In this document: positions 1 through 8,775 of the stretch, piece after piece
Layout of the letters: every line of letters starts with the position of its first letter
Position numbering within the stretch: position 1 is the first letter of the stretch
Source of the DNA: Streptomyces sp. HUAS ZL42
GTDB lineage: Bacteria; Actinomycetota; Actinomycetes; Streptomycetales; Streptomycetaceae
DNA: 64,000 nucleotides
Reading direction: 5' to 3'
NCBI RefSeq assembly: GCF_040782645.1
Contig: NZ_CP160403.1
Location: 744,001-808,000, forward strand
Notes under the pieces: model-generated
Told to the model about the DNA's origin: nothing
What the model saw: only the letters and a program-made list of their open reading frames with translations
Database searches by the model: none
Made by a program: the position numbers and the translations under genes

Positions 1-990
1 TTCGGCGGTGGGTGTCACGTCCAGCAGGCCGTGTTCGGCGCAGTACCCGTCGTCGTACACGGTCTCCAGGTAGCGCTGTGGTCCGTCGGGGAAGACCGCC
101 ACGATGCGGGTGCTCGCAGGACTCGTACGGGCGAGCCAGCCGGCCACGAGCGCGACCGCGCCGACGCTCCAGCCGCCGGTGGCGTAGTGGGAGGCGGCCA
201 ACTGCCTGCAGGCCCAGACCGATTCGCCCGGTGCCACCCAGTGCACCTCGCTGAAGTGGTCGTAGGCGACGTTGCGCGGGTGGATGCTGGAGCCGAGTCC
301 GCGCATGAGGCGGGGCCGGGCGGGCTGGCCGAAGATGGTCGAGCCGACGGTGTCCACACCCACCAGCCGCATCCCGGGATAGAGCTGACGCAGCACTCGG
401 GAGATGCCCGCCGAGTGGCCTCCCGTTCCGACACTGCAGACGAGTACGTCGATGTGGCCCAGCTGGGAGGCGAGTTCGAGGGCGAGCGGGGTGTAGGCGG
501 CGACGTTGTCGGGGTTGCTGTACTGGTCGGGACACCAGGCACCGGGCTGCCGGGCCAGTAGCTCGGCGACACGGTCGCGGCGGGCCTGCTGCCAGCCGCC
601 GGTCGGGTGGGGCTCGGGCACCATGTCGACGGTGGCGCCGTAGGCGGCGAGCAACCGGTTCATCGAGGGTTCGAGGCCCGGGTCGGTGACCAACGTGACG
701 GGGTGGCCGTAGACCATCCCCGCCAGGGCGAGACCAAGCCCGAGGGTGCCGCTGGTCGACTCGACGAGCGGGCACCCCGGCTGCAACTCGCCCCGGGTGC
801 GGGCCCGTTCGACCATGTGCAGGGCCGGGCGGTCCTTGATACCACCGGGGTTGAAGCCCTCCAGCTTGACCCAGAAGCCGCGGTCGGGCGGGGTGAAGGG
901 CTGGGAGACGTGCAGGACAGGGGTGTTGCCGACAAGCCCCTGGAGGGAGGAGCCGGCGGGTGTGGAGTCACTCGTGGTCAGGGAGTGCAT
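1..990 (-). CDS. PLP-dependent cysteine synthase family protein (3' end beyond the window)
   Basis: Fold-type II PLP enzyme of the cysteine synthase / cystathionine beta-synthase family. From the ATG at 990 the protein begins [20 protein letters not shown]. Residues 47-54 (NPGGIKDR) contain the Schiff-base lysine K52; a TSGTLG substrate loop and a GTGGHSAG phosphate-cup glycine loop follow in the correct order. These support beta-replacement chemistry on serine or O-acetylserine, but the exact substrate cannot be told from sequence. The frame is still open at base 1, so 330 codons are visible and the C-terminus is missing. No close operon partner is seen upstream. Confidence 0.85.
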   Translation of the reverse strand, partial: MHSLTTSDSTPAGSSLQGLVGNTPVLHVSQPFTPPDRGFWVKLEGFNPGGIKDRPALHMVERARTRGELQPGCPLVESTSGTLGLGLALAGMVYGHPVTLVTDPGLEPSMNRLLAAYGATVDMVPEPHPTGGWQQARRDRVAELLARQPGAWCPDQYSNPDNVAAYTPLALELASQLGHIDVLVCSVGTGGHSAGISRVLRQLYPGMRLVGVDTVGSTIFGQPARPRLMRGLGSSIHPRNVAYDHFSEVHWVAPGESVWACRQLAASHYATGGWSVGAVALVAGWLARTSPASTRIVAVFPDGPQRYLETVYDDGYCAEHGLLDVTPTAE

Positions 991-1097
991 CTGGTTTCGC
1001 TCTCGTTCGGTGTGGACGCGTACGGATGCTCGTCTCGCGTGCCGGCCGAGGCACGGCGCGCGGCGGGCGGCATCAAGGCCGACCCGCGGCGCGGCAT

Positions 1098-1565
1098 CTA
1101 TATGCGCCACCGGCAGATGGCGGTGAGAGCGGACCTGCCGCCGCTCGGCAGCAGTCTTCGGAAGGCTCCGGACGGTTGGCGCGCGGGACTTTCCGTCCTG
1201 TCCGTCCGTGCCGTTGCGGTGACGGCGGGCGGTGTGACGCGAGCCGCCGACTGCAGTCGCGCGACGGGCCCGCGGTGGGACCCAAGACAGCGGTCGAAGG
1301 AGTCGGATGCGTCGAGGATCTCGCCCTCGGGGTTCTCCGCGAGGAGGAGGGCTTTACCCGGCGGGGTTGCCAACCGGTCGTGGGGCTGCTCCGACGCGTG
1401 GAGCCTGTCGCTGAGGCACCCCAGCAACATGAACAGCAGGGCGTACAGCATGCTCCGGGCAAGACGGGTCCTGTGGAAAGCACGCCCGCATTGCTCAGGA
1501 GTACGAGAGGTGACAAAGGTGGGCGGCACACGTCCTCCGCGCGGCTGCTGCCCTGACCGGAACAC
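1098..1565 (-). CDS. Small hydrophobic-helix protein, possibly a divergent DUF6153 member
   Basis: 155 codons from the GTG at 1565. One hydrophobic stretch ([12 protein letters not shown], residues about 40-51) is followed by a polar tail ending CRWRI, whose last codons (GCGCATATAG) match the end of the clear DUF6153 gene at 15875-16366. It lies beside two good DUF6153 genes. Unlike them it lacks a visible -10 box at the start, and the body of the protein aligns poorly. It could be a decayed or frameshifted paralogue, or chance coding. Low certainty. Confidence 0.35.
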   Translation of the reverse strand: MFRSGQQPRGGRVPPTFVTSRTPEQCGRAFHRTRLARSMLYALLFMLLGCLSDRLHASEQPHDRLATPPGKALLLAENPEGEILDASDSFDRCLGSHRGPVARLQSAARVTPPAVTATARTDRTESPARQPSGAFRRLLPSGGRSALTAICRWRI

Positions 1566-1752
1566 TCACGGCAGAGGCAGAGATCAGTGGGGGGTGGTGG
1601 AGAAAGCCGTCGACCATCCCCGCGTCACGCTGTGAAGGCCATGCGCAGGAGGTCAGACGCCGTGAACCGGACGCCGATGGGACACACGACCGCGGCCATG
1701 GGCCGCGTCCGCGAATTCCCGGGAGACGTCAACCGGTCCGGCGAGCGCTGAC

Positions 1753-2217
1753 CTAGATGCGAAGAACCGCCGAGTCCGAGTGCGCTATCGGGGCCACGGC
1801 GCCCTGCGCTGCGGAGTGACGGGGGTACGCCAACCGGGGCATGCCGCCGCTATCGCTCGCCGACCTCAGCGGAGAGAGGCAGGGCACGGCCAGATCGGGT
1901 CCGTGGGGAGGTTGTCCGAGCGCGCACTCGTGAACTGCGTGCTGCTCTCCGTGGCCGTCGTGATGACCACCCGCCTGCTCATCCGCCGATAGTGGCAGCG
2001 TGGCACTCGCAACGTTTCCGTTTTCGGCAGTGGACTCGAAATGAACGCTGGAGACCGAGACGCCCGCGCCGTATTCGAGGTGACTCACCGTCGCTTCCGG
2101 GCTGGCTGCGTGCGTATACAGCAGGCCGAAGAGGAACAGGCCCAGTCCCAGGGCACGCCACAGAGCCGCCGATGAGCGGCTCCGCTGCACGCCGGAAGGA
2201 GACCAGGCCGTAATCAT
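1753..2217 (-). CDS. DUF6153 family protein
   Basis: 154-residue secreted or membrane-anchored protein of unknown function. It has one hydrophobic segment (ALGLGLFLFGLLYTHA, about residues 22-37), a His-rich middle (GGHHDGHGEQH) and the C-terminal tail SAVLRI seen in all DUF6153 proteins of this window. The motif CALGQP is shared with the paralogue at 10423-10836, so these two form a subgroup. The His-rich region and the copper-gene surroundings suggest extracytoplasmic metal binding, but this is inference. The ATG is only 6 nt after a -10 box, so the transcript is probably leaderless. Confidence 0.65.
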   Translation of the reverse strand: MITAWSPSGVQRSRSSAALWRALGLGLFLFGLLYTHAASPEATVSHLEYGAGVSVSSVHFESTAENGNVASATLPLSADEQAGGHHDGHGEQHAVHECALGQPPHGPDLAVPCLSPLRSASDSGGMPRLAYPRHSAAQGAVAPIAHSDSAVLRI

Positions 2218-2223
2218 GCCGTG

Positions 2224-2229
2224 ATCCTA
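2224..2229 (-). promoter_or_regulatory. -10 box of a leaderless promoter (DUF6153 at 1753-2217)
   Basis: TAGGAT on the minus strand lies exactly 6 nt before the ATG at 2217. The same box-to-start spacing is found in front of three other DUF6153 genes. There is no Shine-Dalgarno sequence, consistent with transcription starting at the A of the start codon. Confidence 0.55.
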
Positions 2230-2440
2230 ACCCCAAGTGGGAGCCTTGGCATTCCGAGCCGTCACAACACCGCGTGAACAAGCCACACGCCGGACCCACC
2301 GCCACCCGGTAGGCCCAACGACAGGACTCGGCTTGGTAGTTCATCGAGTGCAAACGACCCGATCGGCCTCAATGGGGGCGGTGGACAACGGTGTGGTCGA
2401 CGGCGGCGTGCGCTCGACCACACCGTCTCCCGACGACGCG

Positions 2441-3097
2441 TCAGCTCTTACCGAGCATCTTGTTCATCTGCTCGATCTCGGCGGTCTGGGCCGTGATCAC
2501 GTCGTCTGCGAGCTCCACGGCGGCACCGTACTTGCCATCGGCCTTCTCGCTCTTGGCCATCTCGATGGCACCTTCATGGTGCTCGACCATCATCTCGAGG
2601 AACATCTTGTCGAACTCGGTGCCGGAGGCCTTGTCCAGTTTCTCCATGTCCTGGCTGCTCATCATGCCGGGCATCGAATGCGACATGCCGTGGTCCATGC
2701 CCGGCATGGAGGAGGACATGTCCTCGGGGACCTCCTCGCCCCACGCGGTGAGCCAGCCGGACATCGTCTTGATCTCCGGATCCTGCGCGCCCTTGATCTT
2801 CGCGGCGAGGTCCTTGACCTCCTGTGCCGAGGCGCGGCTCGTGGCCAGCTCGGCCATCTCCACGGCCTGACGGTGATGCTGGATCATCTCCGAGGAGAAG
2901 GAGACGTCCTGTTCGTTGTGGGCACCGGCTTCGGCCGACGCGGTCGCGGACGAGCCGGAGTCGTGGTTCATCGACCCCATGTCGTGACCCCCGCTGCCGC
3001 TGTCGCTGTCGCCGCCACAGGCGGTCAGGACGAGGGCGGCGGCGCCTGCCGTGACGGCGAGGGCGGTACGACGGATGAGCCTGCGGTGTGCATTCAT
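2441..3097 (-). CDS. DUF305 domain lipoprotein
   Basis: 218-residue lipoprotein with lipobox LVLTAC (Cys27). The mature part has two ferritin-like DUF305 halves, each with a paired-His motif: EMIQHHRQAVEMAE and EMMVEHHEGAIEMAK. Between them is a Met/His-rich linker (SMPGMDHGMSHSMPGMM). DUF305 proteins are widely found with copper-resistance genes; the Met/His linker suits Cu(I) binding outside the membrane. The start at 3097 is chosen because AGGAG lies 7 nt upstream and a signal peptide follows directly. It is co-oriented with the flanking DUF6153 genes. Confidence 0.9.
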   Translation of the reverse strand: MNAHRRLIRRTALAVTAGAAALVLTACGGDSDSGSGGHDMGSMNHDSGSSATASAEAGAHNEQDVSFSSEMIQHHRQAVEMAELATSRASAQEVKDLAAKIKGAQDPEIKTMSGWLTAWGEEVPEDMSSSMPGMDHGMSHSMPGMMSSQDMEKLDKASGTEFDKMFLEMMVEHHEGAIEMAKSEKADGKYGAAVELADDVITAQTAEIEQMNKMLGKS

Positions 3098-3185
3098 GAT
3101 TGAGCTCCTGCGTTCGGATCTGGTGAAGGGCATGCCGCAGCGCCTCGCCGCCTCCGCATGGGCGAGCAGCGACGCGCGGGCCTCT

Positions 3186-3602
3186 CTAGATCCGCAACAA
3201 CTGGAGTTCAGCAAGCGAGGGGGGAGCCCGACCGCCGTAGGGACCGGTGCCGGCCGGAGAGGTGCGCAGATGCTCCGACCCCGCACAGGCCTCCGTGTCG
3301 GGCAGCAGTACCGGCGCCACCACGGGTGTTCCACTCACGGACGCGGAAGCGCAGGTCGGATCCGCGTGGCCTGTGTGACCCGTGCAGCCGCCGTCGCCGT
3401 GATCGCATTCGGCCGGTAGCGGCACCGTGACATCCGTCTGCACGGCCGCCGGCATCCGCCCGTGCTCGGATGAGGCGTGGACGGCTCCGGGCATTGGGCC
3501 CAGGCCGTGCATGCCGAGCAGGCCCAGCAGCAGCGCGCACACGAGCAGCCCGAAGGACCGCAACGCCGAGTGCGGTCGAGCGAGCTGTCCCAGGCGGATC
3601 AC
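3186..3602 (-). CDS. DUF6153 family protein
   Basis: 138 residues, GTG start. A hydrophobic segment (FGLLVCALLLGLLGMHGL) forms a signal anchor. A Cys/His-rich middle (ECDHGDGGCTGHTGH) looks suited to metal ligation, and the C-terminus is GRAPPSLAELQLLRI, the most typical DUF6153 ending in this window. Function is unknown. It lies upstream of and co-directional with the DUF305 lipoprotein. The start codon is 6 nt after a -10 box (leaderless). Confidence 0.75.
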   Translation of the reverse strand: MIRLGQLARPHSALRSFGLLVCALLLGLLGMHGLGPMPGAVHASSEHGRMPAAVQTDVTVPLPAECDHGDGGCTGHTGHADPTCASASVSGTPVVAPVLLPDTEACAGSEHLRTSPAGTGPYGGRAPPSLAELQLLRI

Positions 3603-3608
3603 GGCCTC

Positions 3609-3614
3609 ATCCTA
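3609..3614 (-). promoter_or_regulatory. -10 box of a leaderless promoter (DUF6153 at 3186-3602)
   Basis: TAGGAT on the minus strand, 6 nt before the GTG at 3602; same hexamer and spacing as at 2224-2229. Confidence 0.55.
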
Positions 3615-3782
3615 GGCATGGATCACGGTCCTCCTGCATGACGGAGGTCACCGCAGTAGGCGCGACGAGGCGGGCTACGAGCCCACTGGCCGACCATGAC
3701 CCCGCGCCTTCGCCCCCGAAACGTGACAGGTCAGCCGTCTACTATGGCCTTGCGTATTCGGTGGCGAAAAGGAGTCAGGGCC

Positions 3783-4157
3783 ATGCGGCGACTGGGGGAT
3801 CTGGAGGCGGAAATCATGGACCGCCTGTGGACGTGGAACCGTCCGGCGACGGTGCGCGAGATAGTCGACGACATCAACAAGACCCGCCCCCTCGCCTACA
3901 CCACGGTGATGACCGTCACCAACATCCTCTACACCAAGGGCTGGCTGCTCCGCGGCAAGCAGGGCCGCGCCTGGCTGTACTCACCGGTCCGCAGTCGCGA
4001 GGCGTACGCCGCCGCACTCATGGAGGACGGCTTGGGAGAGAGCAAGGACCGTCCCACAGCGCTGGTCCACTTCGTCGAGAACATGTCACAGGAAGAGCTC
4101 ACTGCGTTGCGCAAGGCCCTGCGGAACGTGAGTCGACAGGGCAAGGCGGACTCGTGA
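3783..4157 (+). CDS. BlaI/MecI/CopY family transcriptional repressor
   Basis: 124-residue winged-helix repressor. The N-terminal half (LGDLEAEIMDRLW, PATVREIVDDIN, AYTTVMTVTNILYTKGWL) is the typical BlaI/MecI DNA-binding domain, and the C-terminal helix contains the proteolysis-prone, dimer-forming region. It overlaps the M56 peptidase gene by 4 nt (GTGA), so the two are co-translated. In the beta-lactamase system such a pair forms a sensor-protease/repressor switch; here the neighbours point to a metal or envelope signal instead. The ATG at 3783 is preferred over upstream starts because AGGAG lies upstream and the family begins with this helix. Confidence 0.9.
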   Translation: MRRLGDLEAEIMDRLWTWNRPATVREIVDDINKTRPLAYTTVMTVTNILYTKGWLLRGKQGRAWLYSPVRSREAYAAALMEDGLGESKDRPTALVHFVENMSQEELTALRKALRNVSRQGKADS

Positions 4158-5065
4158 ACGCCACCCCGGCGCTGGTGGGCTACACCGCAGCGGTGGGCTT
4201 CGTCGCCCCGAGCCTGCTGCTGCGCAGCAACTGGCCGCACCAGGCCCCTGCGCTGGCGGCTGCCGTGTGGCACGCCCTGGCAGTGTCGTTCTCGATCGCG
4301 GCCGCGCTCACCGCGGCCAGCGTGGTCATGCCGACCGAGCATCTGCACACGGGCCTCGCGGACCTGCTCCACACCTGCGGGCTGGACGTGTGGGCGGGAC
4401 AGCCCACGTCCGACACGGCGTACCGGCCGGCGGGCGCAGTCCCGGTGGCCATCGGGACCGCCCTCGTCGCCAGTTTCACCTTTCACGTCGTACGAGCCCG
4501 CCGCGCACGGAATCAGCACCGGGCGGCCGTCGACCTGGTGGGCCGGCACTCGACCCGCCTCTGCGCCACGGTACTCCCGTACGGGATCCCTGCCGCGTAC
4601 TGTCTGCCGGGCCGCCGGGCCCGGATCGTGATCAGCGACGCGGCGGTACGCCAACTGACGCCCGATCAACTCGCCGCCGTACTGGAGCACGAGCAGGCGC
4701 ACATCACGGGCCGGCACCATCTGATCCTGGCCGCCGTGGAGGCCTTCCACTCGGTGTTCCGGTGGGTGCCGCTGGCCCGCCACGCACGCGAGCAGACCAC
4801 ACTGCTGCTGGAGATGGTCGCGGACGACCGTGCGCTGCGCCGCCACTCCCACGAGGTGCTGGCCACCGCGATATACGAGATGGCCGCGGCCCGAGCCCCG
4901 AAGGGGACCCTGGCCGCGGGTGGCCACACCGTACTCATCCGCCTGAAGCGAGTCCTCGCCCCCCGCAAGGCTCCGCACCCCGCTGTGTGGGGCTCCGTCG
5001 CCGCCCTGACCCTGGCGGTTCCACTGCTGCCACTGCTCGTGGCCTGTCCGCCGGGTCTCGGCTGA
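4154..5065 (+). CDS. M56 family integral-membrane metallopeptidase
   Basis: 303 residues, GTG start overlapping the repressor stop. Several N-terminal membrane segments precede a cytosolic zinc-protease domain with HEQAH (His179, Glu180, His183) and a downstream EMVADD glutamate region. The last segment (VWGSVAALTLAVPLLPLLV) re-enters the membrane. It resembles the protease module of BlaR1/MecR1 but has no extracellular penicillin-binding sensor domain, as is usual for stand-alone actinobacterial M56 proteins. It probably cleaves the adjacent BlaI-type repressor. The stimulus is not visible in sequence. Confidence 0.9.
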   Translation: MNATPALVGYTAAVGFVAPSLLLRSNWPHQAPALAAAVWHALAVSFSIAAALTAASVVMPTEHLHTGLADLLHTCGLDVWAGQPTSDTAYRPAGAVPVAIGTALVASFTFHVVRARRARNQHRAAVDLVGRHSTRLCATVLPYGIPAAYCLPGRRARIVISDAAVRQLTPDQLAAVLEHEQAHITGRHHLILAAVEAFHSVFRWVPLARHAREQTTLLLEMVADDRALRRHSHEVLATAIYEMAAARAPKGTLAAGGHTVLIRLKRVLAPRKAPHPAVWGSVAALTLAVPLLPLLVACPPGLG

Positions 5066-5111
5066 CCTGATGCCAGTGAGACCGGTGCGACTCGGACTGG
5101 CTTGCGACGCC

Positions 5112-5130
5112 TACTACGAAGCTACTAAGT
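5112..5130 (+). promoter_or_regulatory. Candidate operator with two CTACTA elements
   Basis: Two CTACTA units 11 bp apart, the second extended to CTACTAAGT, lie about 150 bp before the NlpC/P60 start. CTACTAAGTA-like words also occur before copZ (19639), DUF5134 (17770, weaker) and the LVIVD gene (23471, weaker). A site for the nearby BlaI-type repressor is possible but unproven. Confidence 0.3.
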
Positions 5131-5277
5131 TCTCACCCATTCGATGAATACGGCGCTGAGTGCCGGGGCTCGCGCCCCGGTCTTGGGTCCACGGAGACGG
5201 TGCCGAAGCTGACTGGTGCCGACTCGACGGCCAAGCCCGTCACCCGGTCCACAGACGCGCAAAGGAGTCGCCCCCGC

Positions 5278-6303
5278 ATGGGAACGCACCGCCGGCCGAA
5301 GCCGCCCAGCCGTGCCCGAATCGCCACGCTCGGGGTGGCCGCTGGTGCGGTCAGTCTCCTCCCGAGCCAGAGCCAGGCGGCCCCAAAACCCTCGGTGGAC
5401 GAGGTGCGCAAGCAGGTGGAGAAGCTCTACGAGGAGGCAGAGGCTCCCACCGAGGAGTACAACGGCATCCTCGAGAAGCAGCAAAAGCTCCAGCGCGAAG
5501 TGGACGGCGCGCAGGACCGCTTGGCCCGCATGCAGCACGAGATCAACGAACTGCGCGAGAAGATAGGCCCGTTGGCCGCGGCGCAGTACCGCAGCGGCGC
5601 CATCGACCCGAGCGTGCAGCTCTTTCTCGCCGGCGACCCGGACGACTACCTCGACAAGGCCCAGGCACTCGGCCGCACGAGTGACCGACAGGCCGAAGCC
5701 CTGCGAGCGCTGCAGAGCAAGCAGCGGGAACTCGCCCAGGAACGCGCGGGCGCCGCGACGCGGCTGAAGTCCCTGGAGGAGGCGCGGGCCAGGGCCAAGG
5801 AGAAGAAGGACGAAGTCCAAGCCAAGCTCACGAAGGCGCGCAAGCTCCTGAACAGCCTCACCGCCACCCAGCGCGCCAAGATGGCGGCGGACCAGAAGAG
5901 CGAGGATGCCGCCGCGGGCACCAGCGACGCCCCGGCCACCTACAACGGCCCCGCCGGCGGCCGCGCCAAGACCGCCATCGACTTCGCTTACGCCCAGCTC
6001 GGCAAGCCCTACGAGTGGGGGTCCACGGGGCCCGACTCCTACGACTGCTCGGGTCTGGTGGGTGCGGCCTGGCGCGCGGCGGGCGTCTCACTGCCCCGCA
6101 CCGTGAAGCAGATGTACGACGCCGGCCGCAAGGTGGCGCAGTCGGACCTGCAACCCGGCGACATCATCTACTGGTACAACGACAGCCAGCACAACGGCAT
6201 CTACATCGGCGACGGCAAGGCGATCCACGCCCCCCGCACCGGCAAGAACATCGAGATCACCCCCGTGAGCTACATGCCGTTCTACGCTGCGACCAGGCCC
6301 TGA
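5278..6303 (+). CDS. Secreted NlpC/P60 peptidoglycan hydrolase with coiled coil
   Basis: 341-residue secreted cell-wall endopeptidase. A signal peptide ends near QAAPKP. Residues about 45-210 form a long coiled coil (EVRKQVEKLYEEAE, then repeated KQRELAQERAG-type heptads). A C-terminal NlpC/P60 domain follows with catalytic Cys257 in YDCSGL and a His in the HNGIYIG region. This is the RipA/RPF-associated layout that cleaves stem peptides. The ATG at 5278 has AAAGGAG upstream. It is followed directly by the F510_1955-type lipoprotein gene. Confidence 0.92.
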   Translation: MGTHRRPKPPSRARIATLGVAAGAVSLLPSQSQAAPKPSVDEVRKQVEKLYEEAEAPTEEYNGILEKQQKLQREVDGAQDRLARMQHEINELREKIGPLAAAQYRSGAIDPSVQLFLAGDPDDYLDKAQALGRTSDRQAEALRALQSKQRELAQERAGAATRLKSLEEARARAKEKKDEVQAKLTKARKLLNSLTATQRAKMAADQKSEDAAAGTSDAPATYNGPAGGRAKTAIDFAYAQLGKPYEWGSTGPDSYDCSGLVGAAWRAAGVSLPRTVKQMYDAGRKVAQSDLQPGDIIYWYNDSQHNGIYIGDGKAIHAPRTGKNIEITPVSYMPFYAATRP

Positions 6304-6334
6304 TCACAAACCCCGCACCATCAAGGAACTTCTT

Positions 6335-7198
6335 TTGACCGCACGCCCGATCCCCCGCGCCCTGATCGCCACCGTCGGGACCACGCTCGCTTCTCTGGTC
6401 CTCGCCGCCTGCGGCAGCGGAGTAGCCGACACGGGCGAGGAGGCATCGACGTCGTCCGAAACCCTGTCCCACGTGCACGGCCTGGGCGTCGACCCGGCCG
6501 ACGGACGTGTGTACGTCGCGACCCACCAGGGCCTGTACACGGTCGCCAGGGGCCAGAAACCGAAGCTCGTCGGCGACCGCAAGGACGACTTCATGGGCTT
6601 CACCGTGACCGGCGAGAAGACGTTCATCGCCAGTGGGCACGGCGCCCCCGGCACCGACCGTCCGGGCAACGTGGGTCTCATCGAGACCAAGGACGCGGGC
6701 CGCACGTGGACGTCCCGGTCGCTGTCGGGAGAGGCCGACTTCCATTCCCTCGACTCGGCCAGGGGCACCGTCTATGGATACGAGGGTGGCCGGATCCGCA
6801 TCAGCACTGACCTCAAGAACTGGGACGATGGGGCGACCCTGGAGGCCCTCGATCTCGCGGTGAGTCCCGCCGGCGACAAACTGCTGGCCACCACGGCGAA
6901 AGGCGTCGTCACCAGCACCGACGGCGGCCGCACCTTCAGCGACGGTTCCGGACAGGTTCAGGCGTTCCTGTCCTGGCCCGCCGAGAAGTCCCTCTTCGGC
7001 ATCGACACGTCCGGAAAGCTGAGCAGCAGCATGGACGGCGGTACGACGTGGAAGCAACTCACGACCGTGCCCGGCGGCCGGCCCCAGGCGCTGACCGCCG
7101 TCGACGCCGACCACATTCTCGCCGCGACGATGACGGGCGTGTACGAGTCGCGCGACGGCGGCAAAACCTTCGCCCAACTCGCGCCGCTCGCTTCCTGA
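6335..7198 (+). CDS. F510_1955-type beta-propeller lipoprotein
   Basis: 287 residues, TTG start with AAGGAAC 5 nt upstream. Lipobox LVLAAC (Cys26), then repeated BNR/sialidase-like blades: HVHGLGVDPADGRVYVATHQGLY, KDAGRTW, TDGGRTF, MDGGTTW, RDGGKTF. The Asp-box repeats (S/T-x-D-x-G-x-T-W/F) indicate a propeller. It matches proteins annotated as F510_1955 family glycosylhydrolases, but no catalytic residues can be assigned here. It is 31 nt from the hydrolase gene and probably in the same transcript. Confidence 0.8.
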   Translation: MTARPIPRALIATVGTTLASLVLAACGSGVADTGEEASTSSETLSHVHGLGVDPADGRVYVATHQGLYTVARGQKPKLVGDRKDDFMGFTVTGEKTFIASGHGAPGTDRPGNVGLIETKDAGRTWTSRSLSGEADFHSLDSARGTVYGYEGGRIRISTDLKNWDDGATLEALDLAVSPAGDKLLATTAKGVVTSTDGGRTFSDGSGQVQAFLSWPAEKSLFGIDTSGKLSSSMDGGTTWKQLTTVPGGRPQALTAVDADHILAATMTGVYESRDGGKTFAQLAPLAS

Positions 7199-7251
7199 GT
7201 TGGGCGACACGAAAGCCCGGCCGGATGAACGGTCAGGCCACGCACGACCGA

Positions 7252-7542
7252 TCATTCACGAGCATCCCCTGGGACCACCGCCGCAGTACCGCAATCAGCA
7301 TGCCGCCGGGCCGACGCCGACGCCGACCCGCTGATGTCTATGCCGGTGACCCGGTAGCCGGCGACGGCCAGAGTGCGTGCGACCGGCGCCCCGCTGCCGC
7401 AGCCCAGGTCCAGCACTGTCCCACCGGCCGGGATCCGTTGGCAGAGGTCGCCAAGCAGTGACTGGTACTTCGTCTCGGCGCCGTACGCCTCGTCGTAACG
7501 CAAGGAGACGGCTAACAAATATCTCGACACCTTGTCGATCAT
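7252..7542 (-). pseudogene. Truncated SAM-dependent methyltransferase
   Basis: 96 residues holding the N-terminal helix region and motif I (VLDLGCGSGAPVARTLAVAG) with the acidic strand-2 end (GIDIS), then unrelated sequence and a stop. A class I methyltransferase needs about 200 residues, so the catalytic half is gone. Treated as a remnant. Confidence 0.65.
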
Positions 7543-7655
7543 CGAGCATTGATGACGCGTCCGGAAGGTGGCTGGATTCGCTCGCCCTGCCGGGCGATCT
7601 GATCTTGGAGGTAAGTCGCTGTCCTGGCGGAGTGGTCCATCCGTAGGATCGCGTC

Positions 7656-8141
7656 ATGGCTGCCGATGCCCCGATCACCCGAGAGTCGTTCCGACGCGTT
7701 CTGTCGATCAACACGCCCGGACCGATGTCGCAGCTCCCCGGTCGTGTCTGGACGGACGCCGACTGGGACCGGATCCGGAGAGGGTATCGGGCCCGGGACA
7801 TGGATGAGAAGTGGAACGTCTTCGCTGAGGACAGGGTCGTCTATCTGCACCGCAGTTGGACCGGCTTTGGCGTCTTCGAAGCGACGTTCGCACCTGTCGA
7901 GGGTGGTGGTTGGCGGATCGCCTCAGCCGTCGTGGAAGCGGGCCGCGGGGGCCTTCATGGGAACTCGGCCGACTATGACTGCCTGATGCTGGAGCTGGTG
8001 CTCAGCGGTGTCGTGCTCGGAGAGCCGGCAGTGGAACTTCGTCAACAGCTGGTGGAGGTGGTGCGTCAGGCCTCGGGAGTGGCCGACGCTTCCGCCGGTG
8101 TGGTCCAGCACAGCATGCTGGGGCTGCGTTCGGACTCGTAG
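7656..8141 (+). CDS. Hypothetical protein with a KWNVFAED...HRSWTG motif
   Basis: 161 residues, ATG start. Compact soluble protein with no signal peptide. The central block RARDMDEKWNVFAEDRVVYLHRSWTG recalls a group of small hypothetical proteins found in many bacteria; no function can be assigned. The codon use looks like a real Streptomyces gene. Neighbours are remnants, so context gives no help. Confidence 0.6.
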   Translation: MAADAPITRESFRRVLSINTPGPMSQLPGRVWTDADWDRIRRGYRARDMDEKWNVFAEDRVVYLHRSWTGFGVFEATFAPVEGGGWRIASAVVEAGRGGLHGNSADYDCLMLELVLSGVVLGEPAVELRQQLVEVVRQASGVADASAGVVQHSMLGLRSDS

Positions 8142-8210
8142 CCAGCGTCTCGATCGGGCTGACTGCGATTGGCCACGTGCCAGTGCGGAGGGCCTGCGTC
8201 AGGGTCTGGA

Positions 8211-8357
8211 TCACGGTGCCGTCGCTGTTCGCTGCGACCGGAGCCCGGCCTCCGCGCGGTTGGTTGCGCCCTTGCTCATATCCTGGGCTGCCTTCTTGAG
8301 GGCTGTGACGCGGCGAGTGCCGATGTCCTTGTTGGCGGGGGCGGGGAGGTCAGTCAT
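8211..8357 (-). pseudogene. Short ORF coupled to a mobile-element fragment
   Basis: 48 codons starting MTDLPAPANKDIGTRRV, overlapping the stop of the fragment at 8350-8655 by ATGACTGA-type coupling. It is rich in Lys/Arg and ends abruptly. It may be the start of the next gene of a lost transposon. No family recognised. Confidence 0.3.
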
Positions 8358-8655
8358 CGAAGGGGCCGCCTTTCGTGCCCGACGCTGCGGAATGGTCTTG
8401 GTAGCCGTCGCGGCCCAGGACGCCGGGGCCGCGAACGGCGGTGGTGCTGTTGTCGGATTGGGCTCGCAGGGCGGTGATTTCCAGGCGCATGCTGCGGATC
8501 TCGGCGTTGCGCTGTTCCAGCCAGACGTTGGCCGAGCTCATCGGCTCCCCGTAGCGGTCGGTGTGTCGGGCCTGCCGGGATGCGACCAGGGACTCAGTCT
8601 CGGTGAGCCGGCGTCGGATGTCGGGCAGGAAGGTGCGGTCGGTGGTGCCGACACC
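8350..8655 (-). pseudogene. Fragment resembling a DUF6262-type recombinase accessory protein
   Basis: The minus frame reads TTDRTFLPDIRRRLTETES, then WLEQRNAEIRSMRLEITALR, which resembles the DRTFL...RHPDL helix and C-terminal coiled coil of DUF6262 proteins that accompany phage-type transposon recombinases. No start codon or N-terminal domain is seen. The match is by eye and weak. Confidence 0.35.
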
Positions 8656-8775
8656 CTCACGCGGCCACGACCTGGATCGGGCGCCCCGCCGTTGGCCGTT
8701 CGCCCCCTGTTAGGTCTTGCTCCGCGCCCGCCGGCGCCGGCCTGGCAGCCGTCCAGACCGGCGGACGGGGCGACG

